A stretch of 64,000 nt of DNA, from the NCBI GenBank assembly GCA_026119855.1, contig JAOWBW010001129.1:248001-312000 (forward strand), in the 5' to 3' direction. The stretch is from Campanula takesimana. Lineage: Eukaryota > Streptophyta > Magnoliopsida > Asterales > Campanulaceae. Position 1 is the stretch's first letter; every line of letters begins with the position of its first letter. Shown here piece after piece: positions 34,213-46,050 of the stretch. Under the pieces are notes generated by a model. That model saw nothing but the letters and a program-made list of their open reading frames with translations, did no database searches and was not told the origin of the DNA. Both the position numbers and the translations under genes were made by a program.

Positions 34213-35133
34213 CTAATCATTAAGATTAAATTCGTCATCGTACCATTCATTATTAAGATTTCTAGCAGCTCTTGAACTTCGTTCTGGTGGTGGAGTAGAA
34301 AACGCATCAGGCATTTCACGATCCATTATAATTTTTTGCCTCCTTTCCCAGTACAATCTTTTGTTTGGGAGTGAATATGTTAGGATCAACTTGCATTGTA
34401 CGATCATCAGCGGCACGTTGCTCAGCTGCTTCAGCTGCTTCAAATTCTCTTTGCCTATTTCTTGTCGCTTCAATATCTTGGGCTTTTGCCCAATTCATAT
34501 ATTCTTCTAGTTGCTTATCTCTTTCTGATGGTAAATCCTTCTTTCTCCTTGCGCCTTTTGCTGCTTTTTGTCCTATAGGCCTAGAAGAGCTAGCTCCGCC
34601 TTCAGATCCAGGTGTATCCCCAGGTGTATCCTCACCATCAAGACTAGTTACACTTTCAGATGCTGGCGGATTTTGAAATTTTGGCTCATCTTTCAGTATA
34701 GCCCAACAGTGTTGAAACTTGAAAGGTTTCTTAGTAACATTAAAATAATATGACTCTGCTAAAAGTATCTTAAATCAATTTTTTTTTATGTAAATAAAAG
34801 AATAGAATAAATAAATATTACGAGTGTCTGAGCAAATTACCATATCTGTGCGGTTTTGACCACTTGAATGAGCAAGATCTGCCGCTCTTAAAGCAGCGCC
34901 ATATGCCATACACTCTTTACTAATTTTTTTCCATCGATTTTCACAGCTTTTTTTATCGCGATAAACTCCTCCTGCTAGGCGATTTGCGTCGAAGTGAGCA
35001 TGAGTTTGTGCCCACATAGTCGATTCTATTTGATTGATACCGATTTCAGGATCACTTCCATAAATTAAACGAGCTCGACAAAGATCCTCGTCTTCACTTA
35101 TTTCCAACCTTCAGATCTTGGCTTTGGTGCCAT
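34213..35133 (-). pseudogene. SANT/Myb-like partner protein of Harbinger, spliced, two frameshifts
   Basis: Minus strand. The start MAPKPRSEGW at 35133 is followed by loss of one A in the run near 35101-35104, then ISEDEDLCRARLIYGSDPEI and CENRWKKISKECMAYGAALR, a trihelix/SANT domain. A GTAATT donor follows after 34841 and a TTTAAG acceptor precedes 34769; the 71-bp intron keeps phase and joins to SYYFNVTKKPFKFQHCWAIL, the conserved block after the SANT domain. The C-terminal part is Ala/Glu-rich and helical. A second shift near 34355 restores a tail with YWERRQKIIMDREM, ending at 34213. The family works with the transposase by binding subterminal DNA. Confidence 0.82.
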
Positions 35134-35220
35134 TGGTTGACAGAAGGTTAAAGAAAAACTTTGCAAATGTTTTTTGCAAAATTGTAGAAGATAGTGTAGT
35201 GATATATATCTGAGAAAACT

Positions 35221-35375
35221 AAAACAGATATACTCACGGGTTGCAAAAGTTAGGAAAAAACAAAAAAACAAAAACAAACTCACGGGTTGCAAAAGTTAGG
35301 AAAAAACAAAAAAACAAAAACAAGATAAACTCACGGGTTGTCAATTATTTTTTATATATATATATATATATAAAA
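35221..35375. repeat. Tandem repeat of a ~45-bp unit and (TA)n tract
   Basis: ACTCACGGGTTGCAAAAGTT occurs at about 35232 and 35279, each with an A/C-rich tail, and the first part again at 35331. A TA microsatellite follows at 35354-35372. Confidence 0.75.
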
Positions 35376-35414
35376 AAGAATAGATATAGCATGAATAAGA
35401 AGAGAAACAATCTA

Positions 35415-35588
35415 CTCCCTCTGCCCCGCATGAAATAAGATTTTGGTAGTTTTATACTTTGACCATGTAATTTAAATAAAATAATTATCCTAAAATAAAT
35501 TTAAAAATTATTATTGAAAATATTATTAATTGTAATACAAAGTAAAATCAAGTTTACTAAAATCCTATTTCGGGTGGGACGGGGTGAG
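35415..35588. mobile_element. Stowaway-like MITE
   Basis: CTCCCTCTGCCCCGCATGAA to its inverse ending GGGACGGGGTGAG, flanked by TA. 174 bp. Confidence 0.78.
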
Positions 35589-36979
35589 TATTTAATAGCA
35601 TGGAAAAAAAGAAAAAAAAAAACAAACAGTGAAAAGTCACGGATTACATAAAAAAAAAAAAAAAAAGAAAAAAAAAAAGTGAATTTATGCTTGTGGGAAC
35701 ACCACCTGACAGTTTTGTTCCCATATTTGTTCCTTCTTCAATGCTCCAGCGCGTCTGACGATTTCTTTCTCTCTTTCTCCTACCTTTTCTCTCTCTTTAT
35801 TTTTTGTTTTTCCTTAAAATTTTAAATGTATTATCTTAAAATCTAGAAATTGAAAAAATAATCCGAGACCACTGTTTTAATCCTGTCGTCAAAACGAATC
35901 AAACAAGTACACTTAACACATAATTCAAATTTTAGAAATAAAAATCTCATTTTTAACTGGTAAAAATTTGAGAAAATCATTTTTCATTTCTCAATCAATT
36001 TCACCATTTTAAAAAAATAAAAATTTCAGTTTTCACTTGTAAAATTATTTCTTAACTGATTTCTCAGTTGTGTTATTTTTTTATTTTTCACTGGTAAAAT
36101 CATTTCTTAACTGATTTCTCAGTTGTGTTATTTTTTCATTTTTCACTACTAAAATCATTTCTTAACTGATTTCACAGTTGTATGATTTCCCAGTTGTGTG
36201 ATTTTACAGTTGTCTCATTTTTTTATTTTTCAGTTGTAGAAACTGATAATTTCATCTCTCAATTTTTCACAATTATTATAATAACTGAGACATGTATTTC
36301 ACAGTTGTTCACACATGAATTTGAATATAATAACTGGTACATTCATTTCACGGTTGTTCACACATAAGTTTGAGTTTAATAGCTGAGACATTGATTTCAC
36401 AGTTATGTGATTTCGCAGTTGTCCGATTTCACAGTTGTGTGATTTCACAGTTGTGTCATTTTTTTTCACAACTGATAAATTCATCGATCAGTTTTTCAAA
36501 ATTATTATAATAACTGAGACATGAATTTCACAGTTGTTCACACATGAATTTGAACAATTGAGAAATCAATTGACCACAATTGATATTCAATTTATCATAT
36601 GTTTAAGTTTAAAAACTGAGATATGTATAAAACTAAGATATTTATTCCTCATTTATTCATAATTGAATATAAAACTGATAAATTAATTTCTCAATTTTCA
36701 CAATAGATAGTCAATTTCTCAGATATTTAAATTCAAAAATTGAGGCAGTTATTTCTCTAATTTTCATAATTGAGTATAAAACTGATTAATTTATTTCTCA
36801 ATTTTCAAAAATGATACTCAATTTCTTATATATTTAAATTTAAAACTGATAAATCAATTATTCACAATAACTCAAAAAATCATGTTTCGATTGTAAAATT
36901 GATAAATTAATTTTTCAACTATTCACAAATGATAGTCAAATTTGATTTCTCACTTATAAAAGGAAAATCAATCTTGTTC

Positions 36980-38115
36980 AAATTAGTGATATGCCTTGCC
37001 AAAAATCCAGGCCCATCACCATCTGTATAGTTTGTGAACCTCGTAGATCGTGACATAAGGAGTTCCATGAAGTAAAATCTGAGCCATTCCTACCTTACAG
37101 TAACAAATTCAACTCACATTACTCACCTTCCATTAAATAAAATACAAAGTAAATAACAAACAAGTCAAATATTGGAAAAACTCATAAGAACAAGAACAGA
37201 GGCATATTAGTAGCAATCGTTGCTAAAATCAAAAACAAAAGAACGAATTGCAGTGATCCCGACAGATCAAAGTGATTGAACTCGCCGGAGAAGCTTTCTG
37301 GTGCTGTTGATTTTCACAATTTTTCTCATTGTTTTCTCTAGCCTCGATTTTATGGCTCTCAACAGCCAGTGGCGGATCCAGGATATATATCCAGCGTGGG
37401 CCAAAAAATCCGCTTATTTATTATGGCAATTTTTTTTTGTCTATTTAATGTGTGTATTCAATCGTAAAAGAAAATAACGATAAATAAATGTTTAAGTGTT
37501 AATATATGTTACTCCTTCCGTCTCAAAATGTAAGGAAAAAAAAACATATTTTGTTTTGAATGAAGATTTTTTTGAACATTAATAATTTTTAAGTGTTAAA
37601 TTCTTTAGGTGGTGGGTATAATCAGAATTTGGAAATATGGTAGGTGAATTTAGAAAAGATAATAGGTGGGTAGCTTTAGAAAAGAAAACAAAAAAAAAAA
37701 AAAAAAAACATCAGAGACCTAAGTTTCGAACCCAAGTCTCCTAGGAAATTACCTGCAATCTTACCATTTGGCTGCAACACACACTTGTTTATTTAAGGAC
37801 ATCAAAAGTATATATAGTAATATCCGTGGGAAAAATACTCGATAAATATTTTCTTAAAAAATTTCAGTGTGGGCCATCGCCTACGCTCGCCTGGTCATAA
37901 ATTCGCCCCTGTCAACAGCCAAAGACGTGCCCGACGCCATGGAAGAGTGCAACTGTTTCATAGCCATAATCGAAAAACCTTCGTTTCTGTCGGAGTTGAG
38001 CGAGGCCGCTTTTCGTCAGTTGCTGCACTGGTGGCGGACCGACAATGATCTTACCAGTGGAGGTTGGTCTTGTCACCGGAAAGATGGTCTGAGACGGAGG
38101 ATGTTTGCCATTTAA
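36980..38115 (-). pseudogene. Possible captured gene fragment in element A
   Basis: Excluding the hAT insertion, the minus strand has an open stretch (reading MKQLHSSMASGTSLAVE near 37965-37915 and continuing past the insertion) and a hydrophobic tract FVLLFLILATIATNMPLFLF near 37240-37170 in another frame. GC content is higher than in the word array next to it. No protein family was recognised, so capture of a host fragment is only an inference from the parallel with element B. Confidence 0.3.
37367..37911. mobile_element. hAT element with CAGTGGCGGAT ends
   Basis: Ends CAGTGGCGGATCCAGGAT and the inverse of CAGGGGCGAATTTATGAC; exact 8-bp duplication TCAACAGC at 37359-37366 and 37912-37919. 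545 bp, no coding support. It contains a CTCCTTCCGTCTCAAAATG MITE start near 37513. Confidence 0.9.
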
Positions 38116-38288
38116 AAAGTGTGAGGGATTTATTGGTAAAATCGATTTTAACCCATGGACCCTAAAGTAGAATATGAAAATTTCTGTTTTTATTAGTAAA
38201 TACCACCTTATACGAGGGACTTATTGGTAAAAATCCCATTTTATTTTCCAACAAATTGTATTTTATCCTCTAAAAATATTGATGTAGT

Positions 38289-38699
38289 TAGGGATGGCAA
38301 CGGGGCGGGTTCAAACATTTCCCAAACCCGCCCCTACTCAAGTGTTGCAGAACCTGACCCCGTCCCGCCCCGTTTACTACAAAACTTGTAAAAAAAGTTA
38401 CTTTTTCATTATTAAATGCGTTTTTTTTTTAATGAAAAACTCTTTCTCCAAAGATATAAACTTATAATATTCTATAAAATAAAAAATTACATTACATTAT
38501 AAAAATTAAATAGGATATATGTATAATTATTATAATTATTATAATAAATAAACATATATATTACTCGGGTTCGGGTTAAACGGGGCGGGTTTATGGTAAT
38601 ACCGAACCCGTCTCATACCCGCCGTGTTTTGAAAAACATGTCCCAAACCCTTCCCATTAGGGGCGGGTCTTTTCGTGCTCGGGATTTTTGCTATCCCTA
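38289..38699. mobile_element. Non-autonomous hAT element (TAGGGATGGCAA family)
   Basis: Ends TAGGGATGGCAACGGGGCGG and TTTGCTATCCCTA; exact 8-bp duplication GATGTAGT at 38281-38288 and 38700-38707. 411 bp, non-coding, with GGGGCGGGT words near both ends. Confidence 0.92.
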
Positions 38700-38863
38700 G
38701 ATGTAGTGCATAAGTTCATGTTTATAATTAACAATTTCTCTATATAAAAAAAAATAAAAATATTTCCTTCCTTTCTCAGGAGAATAGTAAGTGTCCACCC
38801 TTCCATTTGCAATGAAATTAAAAAATCGTAGATGTGATCCATTTACACTGAGATTAAGAAATA

Positions 38864-39132
38864 CTCTCTCCGTTCCAAGGAAGTTGCAACATTTTTCCAT
38901 TTAGGGTATTTCACAAAATTGCAACAATCCAAAAATGGAAGCTTTTTATTACTTTTATAATCATCTACTCATTCTCTCTCTTCCTCCCAACTACTCATTA
39001 TTCTCCACTCATTCTCTTTCCACCCCCACTAATTCCCTCTCTTCTTCTCTACCTTTCATTCTTAATATAATATTATATCATTAATTTTCCAACTCCAAAG
39101 TAAATGTTGCAACTTACCTGGAACGGAGGGAG
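38864..39132. mobile_element. Stowaway-like MITE
   Basis: CTCTCTCCGTTCCAAGGAAG to its inverse ending GGAACGGAGGGAG, flanked by TA. The inner arms GTTGCAACATTT and AAATGTTGCAAC pair. Confidence 0.85.
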
Positions 39133-39216
39133 TAGTAAAAGCGAATAAGAAAAGGTGAAAATGATATAAGTGTTGTTAGTATAAAAATTGAAGTATGAGA
39201 GAAGGTGGGTAGGAAA

Positions 39217-40737
39217 TGTTGGAAGTGGTGCCCTAGGCACGTTTAATAAACGTTGTAATTATTATCATTTATTTCATATCAATAAAGAGATGTTTTTGAT
39301 TATTATTATTGTTCATGTTTACTTATAATAATCTCTGTCCCTAGTACTTGTTAAGCGCTAGTATAAAGGCTAAATGATCATGCGATGATCATGTTAGATT
39401 TATGGGTACTTGTTTGGAACAAGGTACTGGACATGACCCGCTGTATGAGATTTATGTCATGGTCTATGTCGAACATATATCTCATATTAGTTATGTCATT
39501 TGAATCCTTAGACATGAAGTTATTATAGTCTTCCACTTGATGAACATTATGTTTGACATATTCAAACGCTACCTTTAACCGGGAAGTTATAAAGGGTATG
39601 ATTGGCATAATCAGATTCACGTAGGGAAGAATAATAAGCTAAATGGATTTGTCCCTCTTCGGAAAGATGTCAAGCTTGGGCCTCTCGTAGGAATGGTGTT
39701 GATGAAATGTTCGGCCGGACTCAAATGAATTGATTGGATCAATGGCATTTGGATTATCAACATATTCGGAATCGAGAAAGTATTGAACAAAAACAAGTTG
39801 ACTGTTTGACCATGACTTGTGTTCAATGACGTCGAGGACAAATGGATTATGACATATTCTAAAGGAATGCGAACTTGTATCTAGTTATACTATTTGGGTA
39901 GGTATGACGGTTTGCTAGAACCTAATCATATCTTATGGGATCATGTTTGAGTCCATTGCCAACTTAGTATAATCCTAGAGGGTCACACACAATAGAACGA
40001 ATCTTAAATAAAAGGACTATATTGGAATTTAGGGTCGAAGGACCTCAAGGGAATTTCTGGAATTATTCTGGGCCTCCTGGTCAACCAAGCGGGCGCTTGA
40101 GTTGAACCAGGCGGGCGCCTGAATAAGCCGGAAAAGGGCCTTGACTTTCTGCCCAAATGAGCGGGCGCTCGGGTGGTACCGGGCGGGCGCTCGGTCTGGC
40201 GGCAGAACAATTCCTAATTTGATTTAGGAAGGTTTTTGGCACAAGATTCCTATTTGGAATAGGTCTTAATTGTGTATAAAAACACCAATTCGGCCAGACC
40301 ATATTTACTAGTGCTTTTGTGAGTCTCAAAGAGTTTGAGAGAGATTTTATTTTGTTCTAAGATATCATTGATTGAGGAACAAAATAACTCACAAATAAAT
40401 TCCATATAGTTTTTTATTATATTGTGAAAGTGTGTTTCATAATATTGGTCTAGCAACCAAGATCAAAGAAGCTCCTTTGATATTCGTTCGAAGTGTGGAT
40501 ACCGCTAGAGGGTGAAAATCATCATCTTCAAAGTTCGTGTTCAAGCTTTGTGATCGTGATCAAGTCTTCAAGTTTCTCCACCAAGACCGAAGAAAAGTTC
40601 ATAGCCATCAAGGGTTAGTTATTCCTCTATTCATCTTGTTGTATTTGATTTAATCATATGAACGGATCCATGGCTTTGGGTTTTCTTAAAATTTTAATTG
40701 CTATATTCCGCTGCGCATGTGTCTACGAAACCCAACA
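39217..40737 (+). repeat. Copia LTR (upstream copy, 1521 bp)
   Basis: TGTTGG to CCAACA. Clearly homologous (inverted) to the LTR at 24438 over its outer parts but with a different repeated word at 40089-40200. Confidence 0.88.
40089..40200. repeat. Array of GCGGGCGC words in the LTR
   Basis: Four copies (about 40089, 40111, 40161 and 40184), mostly GCGGGCGCTCG or GCGGGCGCCTG, with GGGC/GCCC self-complementarity. The array lies about 870-985 bp into the LTR, the same place as the GGCACGGTCGTGCC array in the sister LTR, yet with a different sequence. Another copy is in the leader at 41068-41084, next to GGCGCGCCGCTCGC at about 41045. Confidence 0.8.
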
Positions 40738-40738
40738 G

Positions 40739-40750
40739 TGGTATCAGAGC
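40739..40750 (+). promoter_or_regulatory. tRNA-Met primer binding site
   Basis: TGGTATCAGAGC one base after the LTR; fixes the plus-strand orientation. Confidence 0.88.
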
Positions 40751-42329
40751 CCCGTTCATGTTGATTATTTCAATACCTTGATCATGTTATGTGTATATAA
40801 ATTGTTTATGTGCCTAGCATGATATGAATATTAGAATATATGATGCTTATGTGTTTTGTGATTTTATGTGGTTTATTGTTTTGCAACTTTAATCGCACGA
40901 TTCAATCGCAATAAATATTATGGTGGATTCTGAATTATTTCGATTATTGATTTTTGATTGGATCAAAGTTTTAATAATCGGGGAAAAATAATTTTGAGAC
41001 AAAAATTTTGAACTTTAAAAATTCTGTATCATTCTGGCTATTCAGGCGCGCCGCTCGCTGATGACCCAGGCGGGCGCTCGGTGGTCAAAAATTTGTTCTG
41101 ATTTTGGTTTAAAATCTGAATATGGAATTTTCGATAAATTCGACAAAAAAACCAGTAACAGAACCAGTCCAGACTTGTTGATCTGGAATGGGTTTGGGTA
41201 GTTGGTTTGTGTGTGGATTTTGGGGTTTGATTTTCCTATTTGTTTTAGTCTTGTGATTCCTAGATTGGTTCAAGTTTTTGGATGGCTAAATCTGCGTTCA
41301 TCGAGATTGTGTTTCCCAAAATATTAGATCGCAATCAAAGTTTCAAAGATAAAACGAAGTTAGAATTATGAAGAGTTCATAATTGCTAAAATTGAGAAAC
41401 AAAGTTTCTTGATTCAATGATTGGAGATCCATGTGGAATTGTGATGAATGCAATTGGCCTACGGTTATATCGAGACCATCTATGGCTTAGTTCGGCCACA
41501 TGGACTATTTTCTTGGTTTTCTTGAATTAGTGCGGGATTGTGGTTGCCTTATGGCTTAGTTCGACCGCACGTCTTGTTGTCTTGATTTGGAGAAATAACC
41601 GAAGTTGAAATAGTCTCATCCTCATAATTATAGAGAAACTAAGACACATAAATATCATGCTTAAATTAATGGAGAGATTAATTTAGTGACTAAACTTGAT
41701 GTGTAACATGTTATATTATGTGCTCATAAATGTGTTATATGCTATATGTGATGAACATTCAAAGAAAGTTTTAAGTCCTTCTTTGCCATGCCATGAATTA
41801 AAACACCTTGTTTATATATGGGTGATTTTGATGTGGGTTCGCCTCCGCGAAGTGCATTGATTTTATTCATATATAAGCAAGATGAGATTCATTAATTTAA
41901 TGTGGGCTTGCCTCCGCAAGGTGCATTAAATTGAATGGTTCCTATGCGTTTAAATGGTTGGACTTAATTAGGCGTCAAAACAGTTTTGGGCCTAGGCAAA
42001 AGATGAGATTAAACATGCTTTTTGAAATTGGATTTCTCAAAGAATCTCATATAAAAGGATCTAAGAATCATATGGGATATGATTGGACATGATTGTCTAC
42101 CTAATTAATTTTAGTTTTGAGCGGTCCACCTCCGTGGACTCAAAAGTTAAATTAAAGTTGGATCTTAGCCCAATACAATTATATTATACATTGGATGTAT
42201 AAGAAGAAGGTTAATAATTAGTGGGAGTATTTTGTTTGAAAAATACATTATTTATTTCTTTAATGAAAAATTGGTTAATTATTAAATTTTGGAAATTTTG
42301 CATATTTGAAGATAATGACTATAACACTC

Positions 42330-42948
42330 AATCAATGTCATTGCGATCGATCCTTGAGAAGGATATCTCGAAGAGAATGGTACAACCAACTTTATGGATT
42401 GGATCCGTAGCTTAAGATCGTTCTTAGGCAAGAAGATAAGTTGTACATTCTCGATGCCTCTCCCTGCTGAACCACCGCCTACTGCCCCATAGCGTAGAAA
42501 GAGACTATTACAAGAAACATCGTAATGATTCTAGAGATGTAAGTTGTCTCATGCTTGCTGCTATGTGTTCAAAACTCCAACAAAGTTTGGAACATTTGGA
42601 AGCCTATGTAGGATATGCGTGGAGTTGAGAACCATGTTTCAAGAGCAAGCTATGCAAGAGAGGTGACAGACCATTGTTGCATTCACTACTAGTAAAATGA
42701 ATGAAGGGCAACAAGTGAGTGTCCTCACTTTCTTAAAATGAAAGGTTATGTAGAGCACCTTGAGAAACTTGGCTATCCAATCCCATTGGAGCTAGCCCAC
42801 GGATCTCATTCTTAATTCATTCCTAAAAGTTTATAATCAGTTTGTAATGAATTATAACATGCATGGAATGGATATAAGAATCTCTCTGAGTTGCATGGGA
42901 TGCTCAAAAACTGCAGAGATGAAATTGTGGAGAAAGGTTCTCCCGTGC
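42330..42948 (+). pseudogene. Copia gag remnant
   Basis: Reads ATNFMDWIRSLR-like text near 42380-42415 and a DKLYILDA-like match in shifting frames, homologous to the gag remnant at 22543-22788. Frameshifts and a TAG near 42490 break it before the gap. Confidence 0.65.
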
Positions 42949-43048
42949 NNNNNNNNNNNNNNNNNNNNNNNNNNNNNNNNNNNNNNNNNNNNNNNNNNNN
43001 NNNNNNNNNNNNNNNNNNNNNNNNNNNNNNNNNNNNNNNNNNNNNNNN
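42949..43048. other. Assembly gap (100 N)
   Basis: Exactly 100 unknown bases, the usual placeholder for a gap of unknown size. Sequence on the two sides belongs to different element families. Frames crossing it are artefacts. Confidence 0.97.
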
Positions 43049-43339
43049 AAAACAAACTGAAACTGTCAAAAAACTAACTGAAACTGTCAAAAACTAACCT
43101 AGAAACTGTCAAAAAACTGACTGGAATTCTAAATAACACAATTTTTTTAGTAAAAAAAGGACGGTACCCTTAAATTTTATTAATTAAAATTAAAATTACA
43201 TTGAGGGGGACAACCAATCCTTGCCCTTAAGTATAATTTAAGGGAGGGAAAAAATGAGCCTTACCTCAACTAAACCTATTACAATGAAATAAAAATAAAC
43301 CTATTCTACAAATTAAAATAAAAACATATCTAAATTCCG

Positions 43340-45495
43340 TCCCCTTCCGAATCTCACGTAGAGTCTTCTAAGTCGTATTGATATGTGGATCTACATTTAC
43401 TAAATCCTCTTCATAAGGCATATCTTGCTCCCTCTTTTCCGCTCTAACCCATCACCAAGTAAGAGTTTTATTTTTCAAATTTTCACAAGTTAGTTGGGAA
43501 CGTCTTGCATCCAAATATTTCCTCCCACACTAAATGCCGATTCGACCGCCACGGTTGAAGCGGGAGAAGCTAAGACTTCTTTGCAATTAAAGGAGTATGG
43601 GATAAGTTTCTTGCCTTTGTGACCACCACCTCAAAATATCAAAAGTAGTTGGATTTGAAGTGTTTGTACAACTTCATGTCTCTAGAGAAATATGCTTCCA
43701 ACTACTCGTACGGAATGCTAGAGGTAGAAGAAGAAGAAGGAGACGTTCTAGGTCGTTTTTTGGAATAAATTTCATTAACAAAACTATAAGATCGTTATTC
43801 TCCTCATATTGTGTATCAATACCAATATCTGCTTCATTAGGACTTGAGCCATATGAGAAAGATTTCCATGAATTGCACTATACTCATTATAAAGAGTCAC
43901 CAATCTGTTTTGTATTTTCAACAATAATCGTATGGTTTTCGTGAATCCGTCCCCATTGGGGTATAAATTTGCATAATAAAACGTTATTAAGCGGACTAGA
44001 TCTTTCAATTTAATACGGGGATCCAACATCTTTGCAAGCAAAAATAGAGACAGAATGTTATCAAAATATTTGACCCACTTTTGCCTCATGGAAGCAATGC
44101 TTTGGTTTAAAATGGTGCAATTTTGCAAATTTTAAAAACTTCGAACTATTGCAATACATTGATCAAGTACCAAAACGGAAGTTGGATAATAAACTCCCGA
44201 CAAAGCCAAAGTAGCGGTATTGAAAATCTTTAATAATTGACATAAATTAGTGCAAGCGTTCCATTGATAAGCAAATAAAGGAATTTCATAGCCCATAGTA
44301 ATAAAAAATCCATGAGATACATTTTATACTTAAAACCATCAATTAACATTTTGTAGGTAGAATTCCACCTAGTCGGAACATCCATAGAAAAATATTTTTC
44401 GGGAAGACCCTTATTTAGTAAATATTTTATCCATTTTCTTGTAATTTTATTTTTTTTGCAATAAAATAAAGAGCATCTCTAATGGGTTTAACATATTGAT
44501 CTAAAGCATCCAAACCATCTTTAACACATAAATTTATGATATGACATAAACATCTAATATGAAAATACTTACCCCCAAGTAACGGTTGACAAATGAGCAT
44601 CAATTCCGGTATACTAGCGGTATTAGCACTAGCATTGTCGAATGAAATAGAAAATATTTTTTGCAAAAGACCATATTTTGCCAAAATGGCGTGCAACTTT
44701 CTACAAATATTTTTCGCGGAATGAGGTGCTTCAAAACTATCATATGCAAGTAATCTTTTTTGTAAAGTCCACGAATTATCGATCCAATGGCATGTAACAC
44801 CAAATAACTATTTCTTTGCCAATGATCACTCCAACCATCAGCACAAATTGAAACTCTTTGATCTAATTTTGATTAAACATCAATTAAAAAATGTATATAT
44901 TCCAAAACCACTTTTTTAATATCGCGTACGAGAGTCGTACGTGGTACTTTGGAGGCGGCCGGATTTAAAGAAAGTCTAATAAACCGTTCATAAAATTCAT
45001 CATCCGCAAAGTTAAAAGCAAGCCCTTTAACACACACAAATTTGCACAATTCTTTCCTATAAACGACATCATTAAATTTAAATAAGACCGAAGACGTACC
45101 TTGGGTGTTCGGTTGAGCAAATTGTAATTGAGCTTGATCACTCTCAATCCCAACTTTTTCGGGATGTTTGCTATTGAGGTGGGTGTTCAATGATCCATGC
45201 CCTCCACCTTTTGTGAACGCGTAACTTTTGTACAATAGTTGCATTCCGCTCGAAAATGTACAAAGTCGTTGGGGTCAATTTGTACTTTTCGGAAATGGAT
45301 CGTAAAAGTGTCGGATTTGGATTCTCATGGTTGACGTTGCCCCCGACCACCTCTTCCCATGCCCCGAGCTCAGCCTCGGCCGGCCCTACCACTTTGAACA
45401 ACATTTTGCTCCCTTTCCTCAAAATGTGACTCAAATTCTGGGTTAAGTGAGGAAGAATCAACATGTTTCTTGCCGCTCCTTCGAGATGAGGCCAT
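43340..45495 (-). pseudogene. hAT transposase with BED zinc finger (RICESLEEPER/Ac-like), broken
   Basis: Minus strand from MASSRRSGKKHVDSSSLNPE at 45495. In shifting frames: a BED finger (CNYC near 45245-45234 and HLNSKHP near 45190-45170); a mid region with LSLNPAASKVPRTTLVRDIK; the RNase H-like core (SFDNASANTASIPEL then HIRCLCHIINLCVKDGL, 44640-44530); FLLAKMLDPRIKLKDLVRL near 44040; and the C-terminal dimerisation block (LASPASTVAVESAFSVGGNI near 43580-43520). At least three frameshifts and several stops. The order of domains is complete, so this was once an autonomous hAT. Confidence 0.87.
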
Positions 45496-45499
45496 TTGT

Positions 45500-45960
45500 T
45501 AAAAAACTAACTGAAATTGTTTCGAAACTGACTGAAAATCTCTAAAAAAAACTGACTGGAAATGATGAAAAACACAGATTTTGTCAAAAAACTAACTGAA
45601 ACCATCAAAAAAAACTTACTGAAACTATAAAAAAAAACTGACTGGAATTCGAAAAAACTAACTGGAAAATGTTGTGAAAGTGAAACTGACTGGAAATCAC
45701 TAAAAACTGACTGAAACTGATGAAAAACACAGATTTTGTTAAAAAAAAAAACTAACCGAAACTATCAAAAAACTAACTGAAACAGTCAAAAAAATGACTA
45801 GAATTCAAAAAACTAACTGGAAAATGTTTTAAAATTGACTGTAAAATGGTTAAAAAACTGACTGGAATTTTCGAAATAAATTACAAAAGTCATTTTGTTA
45901 GAAAACTAACTGGAAATTGTTTGAAAGCTGACTGAAATTCTGCAAACTAACTGGAAATAT
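45500..45960. repeat. ACTGACTGGAA / AACTAACTGAAA word array
   Basis: More than twenty near-copies in one orientation, separated by A-runs and AACACAGATTTTGTTAAAAA-type spacers. It matches the array on the other side of the transposase (43049-43140). Confidence 0.8.
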
Positions 45961-46040
45961 GAGAGATTGTGAGAGACTTGGAATTAGTAGAGAGAGAAAG
46001 AGTAGAAAGAAGGTGTGGAACTAAAATGCTAGGAGGGAGG

Positions 46041-46050
46041 GGTATTTATA
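46041..46050 (-). promoter_or_regulatory. TATA box of hAT transposase
   Basis: Minus strand TATAAATACC lies upstream of the subterminal array and the transposase start. Plausible core promoter. Confidence 0.5.

Larger units (their letters stand above)
32058..35400 (+). mobile_element. Nearly complete PIF/Harbinger element
   Basis: Starts GGGCATCTCCAATGGGGAG directly after the TTA that also bounds the previous element. It holds a transposase on the plus strand (32652-33974) and a SANT/Myb-like protein on the minus strand (35133-34213), converging tail to tail. Two copies of a block with TTAACACGTGGCTTGTTCTC occur at 32393 and 32483. The right terminus (inverse of the left) was not recognised; the given end is approximate. 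Confidence 0.75.
35690..38240. mobile_element. Mutator-like word-array element A
   Basis: The right end (38115-38240, GGGATTTATTGGTAAAATCG... GGGACTTATTGGTAAAAATC) is the inverse of the left end of element B (53948). The left side (35740-35920, with AATAATCCGAGACCACTG) is the inverse of B's right side, so A and B are one family in opposite orientation. The centre (35940-36970) is an irregular array of TTTCACAGTTGT, ACTGATAAATT and CTCAATTTTCACAA words. 36970-38110 is higher in GC and gene-like, split by a hAT insertion. Exact ends were not fixed and no target duplication was found. Confidence 0.6.
39217..42948 (+). mobile_element. Copia LTR retrotransposon, 5' part, cut by assembly gap
   Basis: Same family as 17695-25951 but on the plus strand: LTR 39217-40737, primer site 40739-40750, leader to about 42200, gag remnant to the gap at 42949. 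After the gap the sequence is a different element (hAT), so the 3' half and other LTR are missing from the assembly or the scaffolding joined unrelated DNA. Confidence 0.88.

Noticed and set aside
42812..43097. Open frames crossing 42949-43048
   Set aside because: The bases are unknown (N); the frames are artefacts.
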